DNA of 64,000 bases from Muraenolepis orangiensis (lineage: Eukaryota > Chordata > Actinopteri > Gadiformes > Muraenolepididae), in contig CM051005.1 in assembly GCA_027704905.1 (NCBI GenBank), positions 29,001,314-29,065,313 on the forward strand, in the 5' to 3' direction. A model generated the notes under the pieces. The model was given only the letters and a program-made list of their open reading frames with translations, was not told where the DNA came from and ran no database searches. Both the position numbers and the translations under genes were made by a program. Numbering within the stretch: the stretch's first letter is position 1; every line of letters starts with the position of its first letter. Positions 46,611-61,500 of this stretch are shown piece by piece.

Positions 46611-47619
46611 CGGTAGACTTCATTACTCACTAGCTAAACTTACTGCTTCCAGTTAGTTTGTTCCTTCGTGTGTGAATGATTTAGTGGAATAGGTTCCATG
46701 ACCTTTTACGGTCATGACCTTTTGACCTGAGATGAAGGGAACGCACGTCTGCGTCTATGTGCGTGCGTGCGTAGAATAGGGGTTTGATTATTGTTTTTTA
46801 ATAATAGTGTCCATATTAAATGTTATTAAACATAACATTAATACAACATCAATACTGTGATCCAATTGATTGTTGTGATTGTGAACATAAGACAAAACAA
46901 GCCAGACAACTTCACATAGGCCTAATGTATTCCCAAAATATCACAACAAGCCCACATCTTTCTATAAGGTTACCACAGCTTGGGTATGAATGGGTCTAGC
47001 CTAATAATCACAATACATGATTATGTTTGTTGGCCGTCTTATTTTATGTGTACACAGACACACACATACATCTGCATCTTTCATATATGAATATGCAAAT
47101 ATGATATTACCATTTTGATATATTTGCTGGTTTGTTTTCATTGTTTCTATGCTATTCACTTCTATAACACACTTAGCTCTTTGTCAGTGTAGTTAGTTAT
47201 AATAATAACTTTACCCGAAACAAACGTAGACAGTCTTAATAATGTTGTTATTTTAGGCCTACACAAAATAACCCATTATACAATCTATACAACCCGTAGA
47301 TATATGAAGCTGTATGATAACTAGATCAGCCTACCAGCCTACCCAGTGGACTCATCATATCAACTGGTAGGCTTATCTATGCATCTGGATGGACACTCCA
47401 ACGTAATGTCACTATGTATGTCAATTACTATTTTAGTCACATGAACATTTTTGAAACCGCTTGCAATGCCTCATCACACCCACGCCTGGTGGTGAAATAG
47501 GGCCGTTAAATGACAGCCGACATCTCCTAGAACAGGAAAAGTGATTGGGGTGAGCAGCCTCCCTCTGAAGCAGAAACTCTGAAAAGGTCCTCTGCCGACA
47601 TCATCACGATTATACAGTA
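46611..47619. other. Unassigned sequence upstream of the F-box gene
   Basis: Would hold the F-box promoter and 5' UTR on the minus strand. A short inverted motif, ccatgacctttta/ggtcatgacctttt, lies near 46,697-46,722. Nothing else was recognised. Confidence 0.3.
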
Positions 47620-48010
47620 ATGCACACAGTGCGCCGTGTGTTTGTTTTACAAAAAATGGCGAAGCAAATTAAGTTGTTTGACTGTGGGGTAAAAAGTTCG
47701 GCCAACCCGTCAACTGATGAAGCACAAGATGAACCCGAACGAAAATCAAAGAGGAAATTTCAAGGCAGTGCATCTTTCAGAACCAGGGGGCTGCAAGAGC
47801 TGGTCACCCATTAACGGGCCAATGAAAACCGCAATTCGCAAAATGAATGCAGACCACCGGGAGATCTTAATCAGCCTTTTCAACACGGTATATTATGTAC
47901 TGAAGAATGAGGAACCCTTGACATTGTTACCTCGTCCGCTGGATCTTCAGATAAAGAAGGGATCTGACGAGTTACAGGACAGACCAGGCCTGCAGGAGGT
48001 AACGTTTGCT
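47620..48010 (+). pseudogene. hAT-derived (ZNF862-like) coding relic
   Basis: First frame: MAKQIKLFDCGVKSSANPST followed by a Lys/Arg-rich linker, then a stop at 47,812. A second frame (47,717-48,025) encodes DHREILISLFNTVYYVLKNE and PLDLQIKKGSDE. These two segments resemble the N-terminal part of ZNF862/KIAA1586-type domesticated hAT proteins. The frame change and the missing zinc finger between them show it is broken. Confidence 0.5.
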
Positions 48011-48011
48011 C

Positions 48012-48411
48012 TACCCATTTACTGAAGGCTTATTAACAGTAACACTTTGCAGATTAACGTCCGTCCTTAGTGTGTTATATAGTAGGGCTGACCCACAATT
48101 TTGCCAGACAACTTGGATTTGGCTGTTCAATATTTACATATTTTTATATTTTCCATACATTCAAACAACTATTTGCTCTCATTTCAGTTCAGCACCACAT
48201 TAAATATTGTTCTCTGTTTAAAGGGAACCTTGCATGTTTCAACAACCTTCCTTTAAAATGTTGACAATTTAGTGCTGAATCCAAATCCGTTGAAAGATAT
48301 TTTTTTCGGTAAATTGGAAAAAAGTAGGAGCGTCAAAATTCATGGGGGCCACCATTACAAAGATGTGCATTGCATTCTGGGTTGATGTTGTTTAACGGTT
48401 GCTCACCTAAA
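48012..48411. other. Unassigned sequence
   Basis: AT-rich, no supported exon. Confidence 0.3.
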
Positions 48412-50036
48412 AGTGGAGGGGAGAGAGAGGGGGGTGAGGTTAGAGTGTGGAGGGGAGAGAGAGGGGTGAGGTTAGAGTGTGGAGGGGAGAGAGAGAGGGG
48501 GGTGAGGTTAGAGTGTGGAGGGGAGAGAGAGGGGGTGAGGTTAGAGTGTGGAGGGGAGAGAGAGGGGGTGAGGTTAGAGTGTGGAGGGGAGAGAGGGGGT
48601 GAGTTAGAGTGTGGAGGGGAGAGAGAGAGGTGAGGTTAGAGTGTGGAGGGGAGAGAGAGGGGGTGAGGTTAGAGTGTGGAGGGGAGAGAGAGAGGGGGGT
48701 GAGGTTAGAGTGTGGAGGGGAGAGAGAGGGGGTGAGGTTAAAGTATGGAGGGGACAGAGAGAGAGGGGGTGAGGTTAGAGTGTGGAGGGGAGAGAGAGGG
48801 GGGTGAGGTTAGAGTGTGGAGGGGAGAGAGAGGGGGGTGAGGTTAGAGTGTGGAGGGGAGAGAGAGGGGTGAGGTTAGAGTGTGGAGGGGAGAGAGAGAG
48901 GTGAGGTTAGAGTGTGGAGGGGAGAGAGAGGGGGTGAGGTTAGAGTGTGGAGGGGAGAGAGAGGGGGGTGAGGTTAGAGTGTGGAGGGGAGAGAGAGGGG
49001 GTGAGGTTAAAGTATGGAGGGGACGAGAGAGAGGGGGTGAGGTTAGAGTGTGGAGGGGAGAGAGAGGGGTGAGGTTAGAGTGTGGAGGGGACAGAGAGAG
49101 GGGGTGAGGTTAGAGTGTGGAGGGGAGAGAGAGAGGGGGTGAGGTTAGAGTGTGGAGGGGAGAGAGAGAGAGGGGTGAGGTTAGAGTGTGGAGGGGAGAG
49201 AGAGAGGGGGTGAGGTTAGAGTGTGGAGGGGAGAGAGATGGAGGTGAGGTTAGAGTGTGGAGGGGAGAGAGAGAGGGGGGTGAGGTTAGAGTGTGGAGGG
49301 GAGAGAGAGGGAGGTGAGGTTAGAGTGTGGAGGGGAGAGAGAGAGAGGGGGGTGAGGTTAGAGTGTGGAGGGGAGAGAGAGAGAGGGGGTGAGGTTAGAG
49401 TGTGGAGGGGAGAGAGAGGAGGTGAGGTAAGAGTGTGGAGGGGAGAGAGACGGGTGAGGTTAGACTGTGGAGGGGAGAGAGAGGGGGGTGAGGTTAGAGT
49501 GTGGAGGGGAGAGAGAGAGGGGTGAGGTTAGAGTGTGAAGGGGAGAGGGAGGGGGTGAAGTTAAAGTGTGGAGGGGAGAGAGGGGGGTGAGTTTAGACTG
49601 GGGAGTGGAGAGAGAGAGAGAGAGAGGGGGGTGAGGTTAGAGTGTGGAGGGGAGAGAGAGGGGGTGAGGTTAGAGTGTGGAGGGGAGAGAGCGGGAGGTG
49701 AGGATAGAGTGTGGAGGAGAGAGGGAGGTGAGGATAGAGTGTGTAGGGGAGAGAGAGAGGGGCGAGGTTAGAGTGTGGAGGGGAGAGAGAGGGAGGTGGG
49801 GATAGAGTGTGTAGGGAGAGAGGGGGGTGAGGGGAGAGTGTGGAGGGGAAAGAGGGGGTGAGGTTAGAGTGTGGAGGGGAGAGAGAGAGGAGTGTGGAGG
49901 GGAGAGAGAGGGAGGTGGGGATAGAGTGTGTAGGGAGAGAGGGGGGTGAGGGGAGAGTGTGGAGGGGAAAGAGGGGGTGAGGTTAGAGTGTGGAGGGGAG
50001 AGAGAGAGGAGTGTGGAGGGGAGAGAGGTTAGAAAA
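48412..50036. repeat. GA-rich minisatellite, about 1.6 kb
   Basis: Unit tgaggttagagtgtggaggg followed by a variable GA run, 28-38 bp. It is the reverse complement of the array at 25,040-25,998. The Glu/Arg/Val open frames are artefacts. It degrades at its right end (49,730-50,036) into larger composite units. Confidence 0.95.
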
Positions 50037-50143
50037 CTAAGGGGAAAGAGGGAGGGGGGTGAGGTGAAAGTGTGGACAGGAAGGCAAGGGTAAAGAGAGT
50101 GGTAGGTTAGGGTGGCCACAGAGACAGGTAGTGCGTCTCATAC

Positions 50144-50351
50144 CTCCAGGGAGCAGTCATGTCTAAAGCCCAAGACGCAGGCGGCCATCGACCCGGGACA
50201 GACGAAGAAGAGGGGCGTGAAGACGAGCGGCCAGAAGTAGGCTCCTCTGGCCACGCGGTCGCACACCAGCACCTCAAACATCAGCAGCAGCACGTGGAGA
50301 ACCACGGCAGTCAGCAGGGCCTTGAACTCCACACACGTCTCCCCCTCCTCC
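50144..50351 (-). CDS. tmem185: tmem185 internal exon (orphan)
   Basis: A 208-nt exon with acceptor (gttctgcag) and donor (ctggag then gtatga) on the minus strand. It encodes EGETCVEFKALLTAVVLHVL, LLLMFEVLVCDRVARGAYFW, PLVFTPLFFVCPGSMAACVL and GFRHDCSLE, a close match to the second exon block of the TMEM185 multipass membrane protein family. The two hydrophobic stretches are membrane segments. No flanking tmem185 exons were found in the window. The next downstream exon would have to lie beyond the GA minisatellite, where none is seen. Thus it is an isolated exon, or one of a gene with very long introns. Confidence 0.75.
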
Positions 50352-50685
50352 CTGCAGAACGACACCATGGTTAATAAACAAACATACCCCTCGCTGAACC
50401 TTGTTTTGGACAATAAAATTGTATTTTGTTCAATCATTTTGTGTTTATCCCAAGACAAATTGATTGTATAGGGAAAATTACTTGGGCATATTTCACATTC
50501 TGATGTTGACAACATTGAATTGTATTCAACAAAACATTGAATAAATAAAATGTAGGACATCTATTGCACCAGTTTGACAAAAACGTTGTCATTGACAACT
50601 CAATCCACCAGGACGTCCACTACATATCAGGTACGTTTACGAAAAATTAGAGGAAGATTTTTTATTTATTTTGCATGTCGAGAAT

Positions 50686-50805
50686 AAAGTCGAAATGTCG
50701 AGAATAAAGTCGACATACAATTTCGAGAATAAAGTCGAAATGTCCAGAATAAAGTCGACATACAATTTCGAGAATAAAGTCGAAATGTCGAGAATAAAGA
50801 TCTTT
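50686..50805. repeat. Tandem cgagaataaagtcga motif, about five copies
   Basis: Repeats of cgagaataaagtcgaaatgt and cgagaataaagtcgacatac, about 20 and 30 bp spacing. It lies just outside arm B. Confidence 0.85.
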
Positions 50806-51041
50806 CTGGTCGACCAATCAGTGAAAAAAAAAAAGTAAACAGGTAAATATACTTTACGTTGCCATTTAATAGACATTGTGAAGAACAGCGGCCATTCCCA
50901 GTAGCCGCATGATGTAGCTCTGTGGTCAGACCACCTCCCCATGTAGGAAGAACAGCTTTCACAGCACAAATTGCAAACAATATCTCAATAACACCTATTA
51001 TTGCTTACTCCCTGTGGCGTATTTAGATAAGCACTCGGGAC

Positions 51042-51581
51042 CAGTGGCGGCCGGTGACATCCGAAGTAGGAGGGGCGCACTCAATTTGAGTCGCGCATGC
51101 GTGACTGGTTTCCTTGTTCGGGCGCAATGAAATGCGCTCCCAGAGATCGTATTCAGGACCCTTGATAGGCTACATTTGCCTATCAAATTTGGTACCTACC
51201 TCCAAACCTTGACCCTTGATAGGCTACATTGCCTATCAAATTTGGTACCTACCTCCAAACCTGGGCGCACTGCCGTGCGCCCAGGTTTGGAGGTAGGTAC
51301 CAAATTTCTATGAGAGTGACGTCAATGACAAACGAGGGGGGAGAATAGCACGCACAACAATGATTTATATTTGCTATATTAACGTTATTGTGCATTTTAA
51401 ACACAAACATACATAAAATGAGTAATTATTATTCATTTTAAACATGTTTAGTTTATTTTTAGGGATCAAAAAAATAAAAAATAAAAAAACACAATTATTA
51501 TAATTTTTATTTTTTATTTTTTTTTCCTCTCTCAACCAGGTGGGGCGGCGCCCCTGCGCCCCTATGGACGAGCCGCCACTG
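51042..51581. mobile_element. hAT-type non-autonomous element (540 bp)
   Basis: Termini cagtggcggc and gccgccactg are inverted repeats. The 8-bp target duplication ctcgggac is at 51,034-51,041 and 51,582-51,589. The empty site, with gtcccgag once, is preserved at 19,426-19,433 in arm A. No transposase. It contains an internal hairpin (51,238-51,307). Confidence 0.95.
51238..51307. repeat. Perfect 32-bp hairpin within the hAT-type element
   Basis: Left arm 51,238-51,269 and right arm 51,276-51,307 are exact reverse complements, with a 6-base loop ctgccg. Part of the left arm is additionally duplicated upstream at 51,184-51,209. Confidence 0.92.
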
Positions 51582-51746
51582 CTCGGGACTCTGTTATGTT
51601 TGTCTGTTCGGGGAACCCGTAGGGGGCCTGGAGAGGCACGGAGGGGATTGTATTCGTTAAAGTATGCGACATTGAACTTGCTAACAGAAGCTACCTCGCA
51701 TAAGTAGCAACGTTGTGCGCCAACGGCCAAGTTAACGTTTGAGAAA

Positions 51747-52055
51747 ATGGAACAGTTTGAGCCACCGCCTCCGCTGATGCTCACCGGCAACCCATCAGAG
51801 AACTGGCGCAGATGGGAACAGCGTTTTCGGCTGTATACGACTGCTTCGGGGGCGTCTGAGAGGAAAGATGAGAAAGTCAAAGTAGCCATTCTGCTCCACA
51901 CCACAGGCGAAGAAGCGTTGGAAGTATACAACACTCTCACCAGAAGATGGACCGAAGAGGATGAGACAATGGAGACCCAACCGGTTGCTAAGGGCTACTC
52001 GGCAAACACGAATGTCTGTTATTGTAGCGGCCGAGGGGGCGTGGCCGCCATATAG
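51747..52055 (+). pseudogene. LTR-retrotransposon gag N-terminal relic (arm B)
   Basis: The frame from ATG 51,747 encodes a Pro-rich start, then LTGNPSENWRRWEQRFRLYT and KVAILLHTTGEEALEVYNTL, then unrelated residues. The matrix-like start of a Gypsy-type Gag; no capsid, knuckles or pol. Same orientation as ccdc39 and about 500 bp upstream of its ATG. Confidence 0.65.
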
Positions 52056-52543
52056 CCACGCAAGTGGAGTGGGGGAACCGGGGATTGTGGGTAATAAGGG
52101 TTTCGGGTTTTCTGTTCTATTGTTCTATTGTTTTGTTCTATTGTTGTTCTGTTGTGTTACAGAACATATGTGGGCTAATTGGTGTGTGTTATTTATTTTT
52201 ATTTTTTATTTTTTATTTTTTTGTGTTCGCCACCGTTGGTGAGAGTGTCGGTTCCGGGTTTTCTGTTGTTCTATTGTTCTATTGTTCTATTGTTCTGTTA
52301 TATTGTTGTTCAATAGAACAACAATATAACAGAACAATAGAACAATGTTGTTACAGAACATATGTGGGCTAATTAGTGTGTTATTTATTTTTATTTTTTA
52401 TTTTTTTGTGTTCGCCACCGTTGGTGAGAGTGTCGGTTCGGGGAGTTAAATAGTAGCTGTGTTTCAGCATTCTGACCAAGTTCCAATAAATGCCGACTCT
52501 GTGGTCGTGCGGTGTCAGTCACACGGAGCAGGTCAACGGTGAA

Positions 52544-57757
<5,214 letters not shown>

Positions 57758-57789
57758 GTAAGCTGACACACACACACACACACACACAC

Positions 57790-58472
57790 TGTCAAGTTAT
57801 GTGTTTACTGCAGATTCCCCACTTGATAGGGACGCCATCTACCCGAAGAGTCCAACTGGATTTCACTCAACAAATGACCAAACTGAATTTCTTTTTCTCT
57901 TTTATTTTCACCAGAGTACTTTCATTCATTTCGGCCAATTTGAGTGCAGGTGAAAAACCTTTTGGGGAAGGAAATGAAATCACGGTATTAATAAATAATA
58001 GTACTGTATAATAATTAATAGTGAACAATATAATACAATCCAACAATTAATAATCAGTAACTAACAAAATACTATACACAACAGCTCATCACCATTCCCC
58101 GCGCACACGCAAAGAGCCAAACAAACGCCCACACACACACACGCACACACAGGCTCTTTCCCCGCGCCACAAAGCCAGCGCGAGAGCGGCTAGGCAGCAG
58201 CGGTGGCAAGTCCTCCCGAAAGTCTACCAAGGTACAGCATCTTACCGGCTGCCTTCCGGGTGTTAGAGATGGTTCCACATCCGCAGTTTGTCTGTTTAAC
58301 AGGCTCCTTTCTCCGCGGAGTTTGTGTTCCGCGGTGTCTGTTCACCTGTTTATTTCCGGGACCTCCTCTATTTGTGACGCCGCCTGCTCTTCAATGCGCG
58401 TCGATGGGGTTGATTTGAAATTGGCTGCAGCCATGTTTTTCCACAGTATTTCGTTTCTGGTTTGACTTGACA
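57790..58472 (-). repeat. Probable BEL/Pao 3' LTR (683 bp)
   Basis: On the minus strand it begins TGTCAAGT at 58,472 and ends ACTTGACA at 57,790, so the ends are inverted repeats. The purine tract gagtgggagg (58,482-58,473) directly precedes it, and the CA microsatellite of the host intron directly follows. The boundary would be proven by the matching 5' LTR outside the window. Confidence 0.7.
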
Positions 58473-58570
58473 CCTCCCACTCGATCTTCCCATGGAAACA
58501 CTGGGGAGATCGCCCGCTTTAAGGCAAACTTGGTCAAATCGGTGGGCCCAGTTCTGTGCTCATGACCAAA

Positions 58571-61500
58571 CTAAGAGGTATTGCTGACTTGACTCAGCCT
58601 TTGTTCCTCAGCAGGTAGCAGGACAACGAGCCGCCTGACGTCCCTGTGTAGGATAGTGGCTTGCTGGCTCTCTTTTCTCCCGGTAGGGGTGGGTTGGCTT
58701 GCTTTTGTTTTTGGAGCCTTTGTTACAGGAACACTGTAGCTTGGGAAGATCCTGACATGGACGTCCCTCACGATGCCTTTGCTGTCCGGTTTGGTACTGA
58801 CGACTCTACCAAGCTTGAATTGTCCCCTTAATGCATTCTGGTCGCTTAACCAGACAATGTCTCCCACAGTGACATTCCTCTCTGCAGTGTGCCACTTGCT
58901 CCTTACAACTAGGTTGGGGCCAGCGAGTTGGCTCCAGCATCTCCAAAACTTGCCCACCTCTGACTGCATTGCTCCAAGTCTTTTGTAGGGGTAGCTGGAA
59001 AAGTCAAAGGTTTTAAAATCCCCGCTTTGAGATGCTCGACCGAGTAGGAGAGAATTGGGTGTGACATATTGAATACAGTCCTCCCGGCTCTGTACCCTGG
59101 CATAGATCGGGCGTTCATTTGCAAGGTTGGCAGCTACGTGAAGAGTTGTCTGGAACTCGGAATAGCTGAGCCCAGACACCTGTCCAAGACTCTGGAGTGC
59201 CCTCTTCATAATACGCACAGCGGCTTCAGCTGCACCATTTCTGTGCGGGGAATCGGCAGGATGGATTTTCCACATCCACACCGTTCCATTTTTGGCCGCG
59301 GTCTCCTCCAGGGCTGCTTTATCCAGGCCGTCCAAGAATCTGTACAGCTCCTCTAAGACTGGTTTTGCTCCAATGAAATTGGTGCCTGGATCTGACCAGA
59401 TCTTTCTTGAATGCCCCCTTATTGCTGTAAACCTTTGATAGGCCATTAGGAACCCTTCCGTTGATAGGGTGTTCACTAAGTCTGTATGGATGGCTCTGCT
59501 GGCCATACAGCAAAAGACAACTCCCCAGACCTTTCCCATCACTCTCTTCTTGACGTCATCTCTTACATTGTAGGGTCCGAAGAGGTCTACTGTTGTGAAC
59601 TCAAAAGGTGCCGCAGCTTCAGTTCTTTCTGGTGGCAAGTCGCCCATCACTTGTCGACATCTCCTTGCTCTTGCCTTCCTGCAAACCATGCAGTCATCCA
59701 CGACTTTGAGGGCAATTCTCCTTCCCCTTATGACCCACGCCTTCCTTCTCATCTTAAGCAAGGTTCCGGCCACTCCGTCATGACTCTCAATGTGGGCCTC
59801 CTGAGCTCTGAGTGTGGACACCCAGGCATCATAGGGCAAGATGGGGACACCACGTTGGTCTTCTTTGAAGCTTTGCACTCGGCCACCGCAAAGCAATAGC
59901 CCAGAGTCTTGGTCTGTGTAGACTACCAGCCTGTCTGTAGTGGTGCTTGGGAAGGTTGCGCCTTCTTGTGCTGCAAGAAAAATGTCTCTTAAGGCATCTT
60001 CCCGTTCCCTTACTGAGATGACCCCTGATAAGGAGACTGCCTCCCACTTTGGACTGTCCACGGCTTGATCTCGGCCACTGAACTTTTTTGCTGCCCTCCA
60101 GATCCATGCAACTGTTTTGACCAGTCGGGTTAGAACACTGAACCGCTTGACATCCACAAGGCTTCCGATGGATGACCCTCTTGGTGGCCTCCTTTGTTCT
60201 ATTTGGACCTGATTTTGTTTTGGTTCTTGTTTCTTTGCCTCGGACCTTGTCAGCACAGCAACAAATGCTTTCCTTTGCAACTTGTTGATGCTTTCTCGGG
60301 CAGTGGCTGCTAGCTCCTTGGCTGATCTGATCGGCCACTCACTCTCTGGCAAACTCAAGAACTTTGACCCATTTTGCCACTCTGAGTATTCATCCAGGCC
60401 TTGAGGGCTGGCTCCTCTGGTGATTACGTCCGCAATGTTTTGCGGCCCAGGGATCCACCACCAGTCTTGGATCCTTGTGCTGTTTTGAATCTCTCCGATC
60501 CTATTCGCAAAGAACGTCTGATAGCCATAGCTTTCTCGCTGCACTGCCCCAAGGACTGTTTGGCTATCCACAAAATGGTACCACCTCCCAACTTGGATTC
60601 GGCTGTGCAGTTCAAAGAACGTTTTCAGGCGTGAGGCAAACACCGCTCCGCACATCTCTGCTTTGACAGCATCACCTCTGTGGTCCAAGGGAGTTAATTT
60701 GGCTTTGGATTCTACCAGCCTGACAATGGAGCCCTGGTCCGAGTTGCTCCACCTTAGGTACATCACTGCTCCATAGGCATGCTCGCTTCCATCAGAGAAT
60801 GTGATTGCCCAGGGTTCATCAGTGAAGCATAGGGGAGTTAATGCCCTGGTGAACTTAATTTTTCCCAGTTGGTCATACTCCTCGAAGAGTTTAATCGCAT
60901 CCTCCCTGAGCCCATCTGAGAGTGCCCTGTCCCATGTGTCTTTGACCGGACAGCACTCGCTCCTTGCTTCTTGGAATGCCCTACGTACCAGGATAGCTCC
61001 CTTCTGCTTCGCAGGAGTTACCAGGCCAACTGGGTCGTAGAGCCCTGACACTTGGCTGAGCAGTTCTCTTCGTGTCAGGGGGTTTGGAGTCTGGGCTCTG
61101 ATTTGCTCTTGTAGAAGGTCTTGGCCAAGTCGCATCTTTTGCTTTCTCTTCGAGAAATTGATTGCAAACATGACATGGAGCTTGTCTTCCTCCACTATGT
61201 AGCCCAGGCCAAGCGCCTTGTTGTCCTCATCGCGCATCTGATTTGGTAAGACCATGGTCTTTGCCTTGGTCTTCTCCAGCTCGTCGTTGCACTCCTTCCT
61301 CCCACTCTGCCCAGAAAAGACCCAAGGCTTAAGCTCAAAACCTCCAGCCTTCAGGATCCGCTCCACATTTGCTGTGATGGTTTTCAGCTGGTCAAGGTTG
61401 TTGTGGGATGTGAGGATGTCATCAACGTAGCTCTCCTGTTGGATTACTCGATGCTCCTCTTTGAGGTGGGTGAAAGGAGGGAGGTTAGCAGTTTCACGCA

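Noticed and set aside
44554..46616. Plus-strand frames of up to 608 residues over the F-box repeat
   Set aside because: The 60-bp unit is open in every frame; only the minus frame has an ATG, donor and in-phase join to conserved exons.
48370..49771. Glu/Arg/Val-rich frames
   Set aside because: Artefacts of the GA-rich minisatellite.
51980..52005. RFX X-box upstream of ccdc39
   Set aside because: gttgctaagggctactcggc only resembles one half-site well; too weak to annotate as a ciliary promoter element.
52490..52543. Upstream in-frame ATG as ccdc39 start
   Set aside because: The 18 extra residues do not resemble the family N-terminus, whereas the ATG at 52,544 does.
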